Source: Kangiellaceae bacterium (GTDB taxonomy: Bacteria > Pseudomonadota > Gammaproteobacteria > Enterobacterales > Kangiellaceae). Taken from it: DNA of 64,000 nucleotides. The DNA is taken from assembly GCA_026196875.1 (NCBI GenBank), contig JAPHTP010000017.1:1-64000 (forward strand), given 5' to 3'. Positions 51,821 to 59,939 of the stretch are shown in pieces. The position numbers and the translations under genes were made by a program. The stretch's first letter is position 1. Every line of letters begins with the position of its first letter. The notes below the pieces were generated by a model. It was not told where the DNA came from and did not search any database. It saw only the letters and a program-made list of their open reading frames with translations.

Positions 51821-52155
51821 TATTTTGTTAAACTCCTCAGTGGTTGATTTTTCGACCCAAAAGAGCGTCTGAGTTTAACAATTGAGATAATTAATACTTT
51901 TGCGTTTTGTTTCTCTTTGTTGCGTTTTATTGCGCCACTGTATCACCGTGTAGCACAACCATTTTTTTATGCGTTAATATATTTAATTATTAGAATTTTT
52001 TTTTGACTTAAAGAGAAAAAAAAGAAGAATAAAAGGTAACTTAGAATTAAAAGTTTGTTCTAAAAATGCAAATTGTAACCTGTAGTAAATTATCGACCTG
52101 ATACTCGCGTATTATTGGAATTGCCCCAACCCAAATCTTAATCAGACCCAAAATT
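51821..52155. other. AT-rich regulatory region upstream of the TonB receptor
   Basis: 335 bases without a gene. The half next to the receptor holds the TTGCG repeats and presumably its promoter. The other half, next to the FNT stop, shows an imperfect tandem repeat of about 17 bases (GGTCTxATTA) that spans the FNT stop codon and T- and A-runs, but no clear stem-loop terminator. Confidence 0.4.
51900..51934. promoter_or_regulatory. phased TTGCG repeats, putative operator
   Basis: TTGCGTTTT occurs at 51900-51908 and 51920-51928, with a further TTGCG at 51930-51934. Spacing is 20 and 10 bases, that is whole helical turns, so a protein could contact all copies on one face. They lie 80-115 bases before the receptor start, where an activator or repressor site would be expected. 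The regulator is unknown. Confidence 0.4.
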
Positions 52156-52995
52156 CTAATTAGACCGGATATAAATAAACCAATAGGTTAGTCCGACAAA
52201 TAGCCCTCCTCCAACTATATTTCCTAAAGTGACGGGAAGTAAATTTGAGAGAAGGAAGTTTGACCAGGTCAAATGTTCGGCAATGAGCTCTGTATTTATA
52301 CTAGAAACGTCAGCCTGACCAAGTTGCTCCAACGCAAAAATGGCCGCAGGAATTAGATTCATATTTGCCACGGAGTGCTCAAACCCCAGTACAACAAATG
52401 CAGTAATTGGAAATATAATCGCGAGTATTTTGTCTGTGACACTATGGCATGCAAAACAAAGCCAAACTGCCAGGCAAACTAACAAGTTACACAGTATTCC
52501 CAAAGTAAATGCCTGGATAAAAGTATAGCTCAGTTTATTTGTCGCTACTTTTACTAAATGTATACCTACCGCACCATCATGAGTTAACCAATGTTTACTG
52601 AAAAATAGAAGTACAACTAAAATTAGTGCTCCGATAAAATTGCCTATGTATACAACACTCCAGTTCAATAAAAGTTGTTTGAGAGTTATCTTATGATCAA
52701 CATATGCAATCACTAAAAGGTTATTGCCGGTAAACAATTCCGCTCCAGCAACAACAACTAAAATTAGCCCAAGACAAAAACAAATGGAACCGACTAACTT
52801 AAGTAAAACAATAGATGAAACTGCTTGGTGAGTAACATAAATAAAAAGAGTCGCACCTAGCGCAATAAAAATTCCGGCAAGAATAGCCAGGGCGAGGACT
52901 TTTTGAAATTGGGCTTTGGTTTTGGCTATGGACGCCTGCTCTATTCTTTTAGCGATTTCCGCAGGAGTGTATGCGTCAATTGAAAAATTATCCAT
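52156..52995 (-). CDS. formate/nitrite transporter (FNT) family channel
   Basis: 279 residues with six hydrophobic helices typical of FocA/NirC pentameric channels. The start EIAKRIEQASIAKT and the segments AGAELFTGNNLLVIAYV and GFEHSVANMNLIPAAIF are FNT signatures (the latter with the TM5 His-Ser-Val-Ala-Asn that lines the pore). The family carries small monovalent anions such as formate, nitrite or hydrosulphide; the exact one cannot be told. It starts 36 bases after the VIT/vWA gene and may be read from the same transcript. No formate or nitrite enzyme gene lies nearby. Confidence 0.9.
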   Translation of the reverse strand: MDNFSIDAYTPAEIAKRIEQASIAKTKAQFQKVLALAILAGIFIALGATLFIYVTHQAVSSIVLLKLVGSICFCLGLILVVVAGAELFTGNNLLVIAYVDHKITLKQLLLNWSVVYIGNFIGALILVVLLFFSKHWLTHDGAVGIHLVKVATNKLSYTFIQAFTLGILCNLLVCLAVWLCFACHSVTDKILAIIFPITAFVVLGFEHSVANMNLIPAAIFALEQLGQADVSSINTELIAEHLTWSNFLLSNLLPVTLGNIVGGGLFVGLTYWFIYIRSN

Positions 52996-53031
52996 TACCT
53001 AATCCAACCAGGTGCATATTATTTGATTAAA

Positions 53032-56000
53032 TTATAGTCTAACCTGACCAACTTTAGCTTTATCTTTCGCTTTCCTTAAAGAAACGGTATAGGATTTTTC
53101 AACCTGTTCATCGGTACCCCAGTGCTTAATCGTTCTGACATAAACCTTAGTATCCAAGCCTAATTTATTCGTGTCTGAGCGATAATAGTTTACGTAGAAC
53201 TTATAAATACCTTTTGGCCCTTTAGGATTAATATACATTTCCGGCCCATAACCAGTGGTTACATCTCTGGTAATAAATCCGCCCGACTGGGTTCTCTTGT
53301 GTTGGTAGTAGCACTCTTCTCCCGTTGGCTCTACAACATGCAGGTCGATGTCGGTACGATCAGTATTCCAGGCAATTGCGACAATAAGCTTGCTGCTATC
53401 CAATTGGAATGAATTTCCTAGCTGTTCGAGTCTGGCCAGCCCAAATTCCCGAATTGAAACATGCACACTTTTTGAATTTCGAAGCTGTTTAAGGAAATTC
53501 AAATAATCAATCGTATGGATAAATTCGAAATCACCAAACCTTCCCTGCCAATCACTTGCCAATCCTAGCTCGTAAAACAACAATGCTAATTCATCATTAC
53601 CGTTTTCTTGAGCGAGCTTCGCTAAAAAGCTATAAGACTGGGGCTCGTAAGGCCTCAACTTCGCAACCTTAAAGTGCAAGTCGTACGCTTGCTGTTTCAA
53701 TTGCCAACTTTGGGCATTAAAGGCCACTTCTCGCAACACCGCTACGTCCTTAGGCATTTGTTCGACTAAAGAACTGATGGCTTGCAGAGCCCCCATTTTA
53801 TTCCCGCGGTCCAGTCTCTTGTTTGCTTCTTTAATTGCTACTGCGTATTTAATTTCGCCTTTACTAACAGCTTTAGCATACTTGCTTCGTTTACTGATCT
53901 TAGTGGCGCTGTGGTTAGCCCTGTTTGCCGTTCGACTGCTGGCACCATTCAACTGAAAACTCGCATCAGGTAATCTTTGAATCAGCTGAGTTAGTTCCTC
54001 CGGCGGCTCAAAGCGTATCTGTTTCATTTTGTTCAATGAATCATATAGATCAACAAATTTAGACTTATAACTTAATAGTTGATTGAGCCGATCCTTAGCA
54101 AGATTTGCGAACAACTGACTAACTCTAGTTGCAATAATGGTTTCTTTATCTTGTTCAGGAGAAATCTGGTATTGCCTGTAGTCTTCGGCGGTTTCTAGCA
54201 TTAACAGTGAACTGCTTTTACCAGGTACGCGATAGTGGTTAGCATAACTTGACGCATGTAGCTTTAACAGAGGGTCAATAGATTCCAGTTGTTCCACGGC
54301 AATCTGTCCGTATATTCGGCTGGCCAGTTTGGACTCAATTAAATTCGACATTTCGATTAATTGCTCGACTTGCTCACTACCATTCGACATGACTAACCTC
54401 GCTTGAGCTCCTTTGGCGATATCAGACTTGAGTCTTCCGGCTATTGTTAATAGCTGCCCTGAATATAACGAACCGGGTTTCCCCCTTATTAACAAGTCAT
54501 CTCCCTGGCTCATATGAAGCTCTTCGATGATCCATGGTTGTTGATTATGCGCAATAGATAATCCTTGTATCCCCGAGTCACTATCAATAACATAATTGAC
54601 ACCGTTGGTTGCTTGAGCAAGATGAGCAAGCATTTCTGAATCTTCAACACCTTGATTTAGACGGTAGGTAAATAATCGATTAACTAAACCCTTATTAACT
54701 TGAGCACTTATCAAATGGGGACTTTCTTCTCCCCAGGTTGCCGCGCCGTCAGACATTACAAACAGATCAAATTGGATTTTGTTAGTATTCCAGTATGGGC
54801 TCGCTACATTTTGAATAGCACTGAAAAGGTCAGTAGCTCCTTCAAGTATTAGTTTATTTAAATAAGAGCGGAGCTTATCTCGATTGGTCTGATTGTTCTC
54901 AACAAACTGCTCTCTCCACCATTTTTGCTGGATCCCAAAACTCATCAAATTAAATCGTTTGATTGTCGATTGATTGTTAGACAGTATGGCATTAACCAAT
55001 TTAGTCCAGCGATAGTATTTATCAGGCACGCTGCTTAAAGAAGTATCCAGGGCAAATATTACTTGCTCATTAGTTCGAGATTCTATTTGAGGCAGGTCAA
55101 CGATAAACTGGTGAGCAAAATATCGTCCTACCTCGTCTTCGCCAAAAATAGTAGGTTTTTGGGGATTGGCAATAGTAATTTTTAAGCCATCTATCGCTTT
55201 ACCCTGGAACGAAGTTTGAGAAATCCCTTCAAATTTTTCAATCAGCTTAGGCGAACGTAGTTTCTTTCTCGCAAACTTTTGTACAAAAACATTAGCCTCT
55301 GGATGCTGGTCTATTAATAGATGAATCCGCTTATCTATATTACTTGATGGTAACGGCAGATCCATATTTAGTCCGGTTTCGGATGTCGAGAGGTCGATAT
55401 CGTAACCAATAACGATACGATGCGTTTTTTGTGGCATTAAGGGAAAGACTTTCGCGTTGAATACTCCGGCGCCAGACCACTCCATTAAAGCAGGATCAAT
55501 TTGTCTGGCAACTGTATTGTGATAGGCAAATGCGGCGGCTTCTCGCTTTACCATTATGGCTTGTTTCGGCTCTTTCCAAGCCGATTCTCGATCTGCCATT
55601 ATCTCTGCTGGACTAAGTCTGATATTTCGATTTCGGCTTTCCCGATTCTGAGTATTTAGAGTCTGATTATTGGGAATTTTGACCGGCGTGGAAATCTCAT
55701 CTTTATTAAATTTAGTACTTTCGCCAAATGCGAAAAAATAGGGTTTAGCGTCATTGGGTAGCCGAAACTTAAAGCTGCCTTCCAGCTGGCGGTTGTGTGG
55801 GTTTGTATAGTATCCGTCTACCAGCACTCTGGCACGAAAACCATCAATTTGAACTTTTACATCGACAGCTTCTGGTTTAATTTCTTCACCTCCTCCAACT
55901 TTAATAACAGCGTTATTAGCAGCTTGAGTCGAAGGCTTCCAAGATCGTTTCTTGTTAATTTGGTCTTTTTGCGTCCTTAATTGGCTAATTGATTCAGAAA

Positions 56001-56214
56001 GGGATTCTTGTGTAAGTACTGGTTCACGTCCTCCACTGATTCTCGATCCGGTAACGACAATTTTATTCTCTTCACTTTCTAGAATTACTGGTGATGGAGC
56101 ATGCAGATCCGAACTCTGCTCATAATGCGTAACGCAACTAGCGATCAGAAATACAAGTACTAATGAAGCAATTCCTATAAAACATCGATAAATGGTGTCC
56201 ATACTAAAATTCAC
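53032..56214 (-). CDS. VIT / vWA / DUF2135 lipoprotein
   Basis: 1060 residues. A lipobox (VFLIASC) indicates a lipoprotein. Near residue 50 there is VVTGSRISGGREP, a phrase otherwise typical of TonB-receptor N-termini. A VIT domain follows at about 105-290 (VDVKVQIDGFRARVLVDGYY), then a vWA domain at about 380-560 with an intact MIDAS (DTSLS, a Thr in GATDLF and SDGAATW). Next come a linker and TPR-like helices (about 800-900), and finally a DUF2135 domain (TDIDLHVVEPTGEECYY, GPEMYINPKGPKG). This architecture is known in marine proteobacteria, with an envelope role that is unclear; metal-dependent protein binding is likely. Upstream of the FNT gene and divergent from the MDR gene. Confidence 0.88.
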   Translation of the reverse strand: MNFSMDTIYRCFIGIASLVLVFLIASCVTHYEQSSDLHAPSPVILESEENKIVVTGSRISGGREPVLTQESLSESISQLRTQKDQINKKRSWKPSTQAANNAVIKVGGGEEIKPEAVDVKVQIDGFRARVLVDGYYTNPHNRQLEGSFKFRLPNDAKPYFFAFGESTKFNKDEISTPVKIPNNQTLNTQNRESRNRNIRLSPAEIMADRESAWKEPKQAIMVKREAAAFAYHNTVARQIDPALMEWSGAGVFNAKVFPLMPQKTHRIVIGYDIDLSTSETGLNMDLPLPSSNIDKRIHLLIDQHPEANVFVQKFARKKLRSPKLIEKFEGISQTSFQGKAIDGLKITIANPQKPTIFGEDEVGRYFAHQFIVDLPQIESRTNEQVIFALDTSLSSVPDKYYRWTKLVNAILSNNQSTIKRFNLMSFGIQQKWWREQFVENNQTNRDKLRSYLNKLILEGATDLFSAIQNVASPYWNTNKIQFDLFVMSDGAATWGEESPHLISAQVNKGLVNRLFTYRLNQGVEDSEMLAHLAQATNGVNYVIDSDSGIQGLSIAHNQQPWIIEELHMSQGDDLLIRGKPGSLYSGQLLTIAGRLKSDIAKGAQARLVMSNGSEQVEQLIEMSNLIESKLASRIYGQIAVEQLESIDPLLKLHASSYANHYRVPGKSSSLLMLETAEDYRQYQISPEQDKETIIATRVSQLFANLAKDRLNQLLSYKSKFVDLYDSLNKMKQIRFEPPEELTQLIQRLPDASFQLNGASSRTANRANHSATKISKRSKYAKAVSKGEIKYAVAIKEANKRLDRGNKMGALQAISSLVEQMPKDVAVLREVAFNAQSWQLKQQAYDLHFKVAKLRPYEPQSYSFLAKLAQENGNDELALLFYELGLASDWQGRFGDFEFIHTIDYLNFLKQLRNSKSVHVSIREFGLARLEQLGNSFQLDSSKLIVAIAWNTDRTDIDLHVVEPTGEECYYQHKRTQSGGFITRDVTTGYGPEMYINPKGPKGIYKFYVNYYRSDTNKLGLDTKVYVRTIKHWGTDEQVEKSYTVSLRKAKDKAKVGQVRL

Positions 56215-56454
56215 TTTAATTTTTGTTAAGTTAACGAACTTATAAACTAGAAAAGGGTTATTATTCTGACAATTTTAAGATTAATAACGTCACATTCTGT
56301 CTTAATTCACTATCTCTAGTATGTACTTTTCCTTAATGCCTATTTGTAAACTATGAGTAAACACTCAGAGATCTTTATCATCCAATTTACTCAAAGGTTA
56401 AATTAGTCTAAAGTGGTCTGACCAAAAACGTAAATAATCAATAAGAACAACTTT

Positions 56455-57486
56455 ATGGAAAATACTGGATTTGCCCTTAACTTAATTGAAGATGAAGATG
56501 TATCGTTTACTGATCGTATCGAACTAACTAATAAACCCGTTCCGGCGCTAAAAAAAGGTCAAGTGTTGGTCAAAATCCTTGCTTCCCCGGTAAACCCATC
56601 GGACCTTGTTTACCTAATGGGCAAGTACGGTGTTCCCCCTCTTGAAGGAGGCTATGCCGGTTTTGAAGCCTGTGGTGAAGTAATCGATGCAAACGCTGGT
56701 TGGTATGGAAAATGGTTAAAGGGTAAGCGAATTGCATTATTTGCGACTCCAGGAAGTGATGGAGTGTGGGCCAAATACGCAATTACCAAAACTCAGTTTT
56801 GTATTCCTGTGCGAAAGGAGCTTAGCGACTCACAAGCAGCGACGATAGTTGTTAACCCCTGCACTTCTGTGTGCATGGTGGATAGAGCGATAGAGTTGGG
56901 TTCAAAAGCAATTGTAGTTAACGCGGCTGCCAGTCAGGTGGGCAAAGGCGTTATTCGTTACTGTAAATTAAAACGAATTAAAACTATCGCCACTGTTCGC
57001 TCGGAGTCAAATATTGCACCTTTAAAAGCCCTCGGAGCCAACGAAGTTTTATTGACAACTGACGATGATTTTCAAGAAAAGCTTAAAAATGCCTGCAAAT
57101 CGCTAAAAGCTAAAGTATTTCTCGATGCAGTAGCAGACAAAGAGACTCCGCTTGTACTCAAGAATATGCCTAGTGGATCGACAGCGATTGTTTATGGACG
57201 GCTCACTGAAACTCATGACCCGATTGGCGGATTGTTCAGTGTTGCAGATGTGATTTTCCGAGATATAAAAATTGAAGGCTTTTGGCTGTCTACTTACATT
57301 AAAAAATCCTCTCCCTTAAAAGTAATGAAACTTACCAAAACAGTACAGAAGCTTTTTGCGGAAGGTATATTTAATACAGATATTTATGGTGAGTTTAGTT
57401 TTGATGAATTCCCCAAAGCACTCGAGCATTACGCAGAACACAAAAGCGATGGTAAAGTGATTCTGACACCACATAAAATCGAATGA
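56455..57486 (+). CDS. MDR family oxidoreductase, enoyl reductase-like
   Basis: 343 residues of the zinc-free medium-chain dehydrogenase group. The N-terminal catalytic domain shows VKILASPVNPSDLVYLMGKYG and GGYAGFEACGEV; the nucleotide-binding motif reads NAAASQVGKGVIRYCKLKR, with TVRSESNIAPLKALGANEV after it, the pattern seen in the mitochondrial-type trans-2-enoyl-CoA reductase and related quinone oxidoreductases. It should use NADPH to reduce an activated double bond. Stands alone on the plus strand, divergent from the VIT gene and 140 bases before yegD. The ribosome site is weak. Confidence 0.85.
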   Translation: MENTGFALNLIEDEDVSFTDRIELTNKPVPALKKGQVLVKILASPVNPSDLVYLMGKYGVPPLEGGYAGFEACGEVIDANAGWYGKWLKGKRIALFATPGSDGVWAKYAITKTQFCIPVRKELSDSQAATIVVNPCTSVCMVDRAIELGSKAIVVNAAASQVGKGVIRYCKLKRIKTIATVRSESNIAPLKALGANEVLLTTDDDFQEKLKNACKSLKAKVFLDAVADKETPLVLKNMPSGSTAIVYGRLTETHDPIGGLFSVADVIFRDIKIEGFWLSTYIKKSSPLKVMKLTKTVQKLFAEGIFNTDIYGEFSFDEFPKALEHYAEHKSDGKVILTPHKIE

Positions 57487-57628
57487 GTATATTTCAAGCA
57501 AATAAAGTCTAGAAATTCTTATTCGACTCCTGTAGGATCCCGCGCCCTTTTGCGTTGAATGGCTTTATCCAAAAAGCTGAATTCGCATGCAGAAGGGCTG
57601 AGTCGACTAAGATTATCGGAGGTGCGTT

Positions 57629-58984
57629 ATGTTTGCGGGATTAGATTTTGGAACTTCCAACTCGGCCATTGGGATTGTGGTAAATGGACAATCCGAATTG
57701 CTAGATCTTCAACAAAATTCGCCTTACGTGCCATCAACAGTATTCACTTATGAGCGAAATCTAATTGCTGATTTTATCTGTCGATCAGCTTCGGTAGATT
57801 CAGGATACAAAGAATCTCGTAAACTTCAGCTAGCCGGTGCACGAAGTTTCAAAATTGAAATGGGATTTGATGATCGAGACCAAGTACATTTTTTTGGGGA
57901 TGCAGCAATACAGCATTATATTGACTCGCCGGAAGATGGCGTATTTATCAAGTCACCAAAATCTTTTCTTGGCTCAACCGGATTAAGCCCCCACCAGATC
58001 CATTTCATTGAAGATTTGGTTACTGCGATGGTTATTAATATTAAATCTAAAGCTGAATCAAACTTGTCAGATAGATTAACTCACGCAGTAGTTGGACGCC
58101 CCGTAAATTATCAAGGTGTCAATAGCGAGCAGAGTAATCAGCAAGCTATTCAGATTATGGACTCGGCCTTGTCTCGGGCGGGATTTGATTCAGTTGAATA
58201 TTTATACGAACCTTTGGCCGCGGGGATCGATTTTGAAACCGACTTAACAAATGACTGTACTGTACTCGTCGTTGATATCGGTGGAGGTACAACTGACTGC
58301 TCAATGGTTAGGATGGGACCTAGCTATGTCAACAAAGTCGAAAGACGTGAAGACTTTCTCGCTCATACCGGTCAGCGAGTCGGTGGAAACGACTTAGATA
58401 TTCATCTCGCCTTTAAAAGTTTTATGCCCTCTTTCGGGCTGGGAAGTACCCAGATAAAAGGAATTGAAATGCCTAAATCGCCATTTTGGAATGCGGTTTC
58501 AATCAACAATGTTGGCGACCAGAATGTTTTTAATTCCGGCAAACTTTACCGCGATCTTCTCGACTTAAAACGTGATGCTACTCAACCAGATCTAATTCAG
58601 CGATTAATTAAACTTCAACAAACAAAGCAAAATCACCGTTTGGTTAGAGACTCAGAGTTAACAAAAATATTTCTAAGTGAAAGTGATCCAGCCAAGGTTG
58701 ACTTGTCCTATATCGATGAACAACTTTTGTTTTCGATTGATGGTAGTGATTTTGAATCATCTATTGCGACTCCCATTGAAAAAATTAAAGCGTTAATTTC
58801 AGATGCAGTTAATCAAGCAGAAGAAAAACCAGACATTGTTTATGTCACCGGTGGTTCGGCGAAATCTCCCTTTCTGCGAAATGCTATTTTAAATGTCTTG
58901 CCTGGGGTTAAACTTTTGGACGGTGATTATTTTGGAAGTGTTGCTAGTGGGTTGACTAAATGGGCTGAGAGGATTTGGGAATAA
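57629..58984 (+). CDS. yegD: YegD-like Hsp70 family chaperone
   Basis: 451 residues, the length of E. coli YegD: an actin/Hsp70-type ATPase core without the DnaK peptide-binding lid. Phosphate loop 1 is FAGLDFGTSNSAIGI, phosphate loop 2 VLVVDIGGGTTDCSM (near 211-225), adenosine motif VYVTGGSAKSPFLRN (near 408-422), and the EPLAAG connect segment near 193. A strong GGAGGT sits 6 bases before the ATG. Function is uncertain; YegD is a stand-alone Hsp70 relative. It converges on the DUF2149 gene with 67 bases between stops. Confidence 0.9.
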   Translation: MFAGLDFGTSNSAIGIVVNGQSELLDLQQNSPYVPSTVFTYERNLIADFICRSASVDSGYKESRKLQLAGARSFKIEMGFDDRDQVHFFGDAAIQHYIDSPEDGVFIKSPKSFLGSTGLSPHQIHFIEDLVTAMVINIKSKAESNLSDRLTHAVVGRPVNYQGVNSEQSNQQAIQIMDSALSRAGFDSVEYLYEPLAAGIDFETDLTNDCTVLVVDIGGGTTDCSMVRMGPSYVNKVERREDFLAHTGQRVGGNDLDIHLAFKSFMPSFGLGSTQIKGIEMPKSPFWNAVSINNVGDQNVFNSGKLYRDLLDLKRDATQPDLIQRLIKLQQTKQNHRLVRDSELTKIFLSESDPAKVDLSYIDEQLLFSIDGSDFESSIATPIEKIKALISDAVNQAEEKPDIVYVTGGSAKSPFLRNAILNVLPGVKLLDGDYFGSVASGLTKWAERIWE

Positions 58985-59051
58985 CCTGAGGCTCAGCAAC
59001 CATGAGCTAGTTCACAAGCAAGCCGTCAGTCAATACCTGCCCCTCCCGGAT

Positions 59052-59387
59052 TTAATCACTACTGATTAAGATAAGTTTTCCTGTTTTCGGATCTTTATAA
59101 ACCCTCCCTAATGATTCGTATCCGCTCGCTTGGCCCTGTAGCACCTGTTCGAGCGATTCTGGTGTCTCGAGTAATTCATCACCGGTTTGAACTGTGATTT
59201 TGCGAGCACTTTCTTCGCTATTATTTATTGCTAAATGTGTTCGTAACTCCTTGCTCTGTGCCACCAGGGCAAGCATTATTCCCAATGAAAAAACTAACAT
59301 TACGTCCATAATATTCGCAAAACCGGTTAATGGATCGGTATCTTGCTCTACAAAAGTATTCGACTGCCACGGTATTTTAGATTGCAT
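59052..59387 (-). CDS. DUF2149 family membrane protein
   Basis: 111 residues. DTDPLTGFANIMDVMLVFSLG with one membrane helix (about residues 26-44) and a short periplasmic or outside-facing tail ending YKDPKTGKLILI mark the DUF2149 family. In many loci this protein stands beside an ExbB-like channel protein and a CobN-like chelatase and takes the place of ExbD/TolR: the Asp at the start of its helix (MDVML) matches the proton-relay Asp of ExbD. It starts 3 bases after the ExbB-like stop with GGGAG as ribosome site. Likely the stator partner in an ion-driven complex (inference). Confidence 0.85.
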   Translation of the reverse strand: MQSKIPWQSNTFVEQDTDPLTGFANIMDVMLVFSLGIMLALVAQSKELRTHLAINNSEESARKITVQTGDELLETPESLEQVLQGQASGYESLGRVYKDPKTGKLILISSD

Positions 59388-59390
59388 GGG

Positions 59391-59924
59391 TTAATCTCCC
59401 TTTTTGATCAATCGTCCTTTTTGATCAATCGTCCTTTTTGGATTATTCACTCCTTCATAACTTACGCTACTTTCTTCGCTTAATTGTTCCCAAACGCTTT
59501 CGTACCAACGACGACGAATGCGGCCCAACACGTAGGCTAAGAGACCAATCAACAATCCCACAACCGTTGTATCAAATGCAACTGTAAGTGCTGTCGCTAG
59601 AATATCAATGTTTCCGGAACCGAGCGCAGTTAGCCCCGGGCCTAATGGAATGAGCGTTCCCATTAATCCTAGAATTGGACCAGCACGTGCAAGTAAATCA
59701 GCACGCTCAAGTCTACGAGTTGCGTAAACTTTAAAGTGGCGGCGCATTTTTTGTCGTTCAATATCATCGACAATAAAAGTTCTGAGACTAACGAACCGTT
59801 CCGCTATAGAAAGTCCGACTTCCCAAATTGTAATAACTAGCGCAATCACTAACCCAACTATTACGGGATAGAGTAACCAGCCTACTAACTGATGCAGCAC
59901 ACCTAGAAAATTGCCATAGTCCAT
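59391..59924 (-). CDS. MotA/TolQ/ExbB proton channel family protein
   Basis: 177 residues with three membrane segments (about 14-36, 92-112, 127-148). The hallmark [20 protein letters not shown] and [24 protein letters not shown] match the ExbB/TolQ channel helices with the conserved Thr. The C-terminal tail comes from a DNA duplication that contains the next ribosome site. It lies 15 bases after the CobN-like gene (AGGAA ribosome site) and couples to the DUF2149 gene. It should use the proton gradient to power the chelatase or an outer receptor. Confidence 0.92.
   Translation of the reverse strand: MDYGNFLGVLHQLVGWLLYPVIVGLVIALVITIWEVGLSIAERFVSLRTFIVDDIERQKMRRHFKVYATRRLERADLLARAGPILGLMGTLIPLGPGLTALGSGNIDILATALTVAFDTTVVGLLIGLLAYVLGRIRRRWYESVWEQLSEESSVSYEGVNNPKRTIDQKGRLIKKGD
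59401..59439. repeat. 17-base tandem duplication at the ExbB-like 3' end
   Basis: The unit tttttgatcaatcgtcc occurs twice head to tail (59401-59417, 59418-59434) with a third partial copy (ttttt). The period is not a multiple of three, so the copies code for different residues ([15 protein letters not shown]). On the minus strand each copy contributes AAAAAGGA, next to the ribosome site of the DUF2149 gene. Confidence 0.75.
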
Positions 59925-59939
59925 TTTATTTCCTGTAGA

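Noticed and set aside
57559-57753. 64-codon plus-strand frame at the start of yegD
   Set aside because: It overlaps yegD out of frame; yegD has the strong ribosome site and family match.
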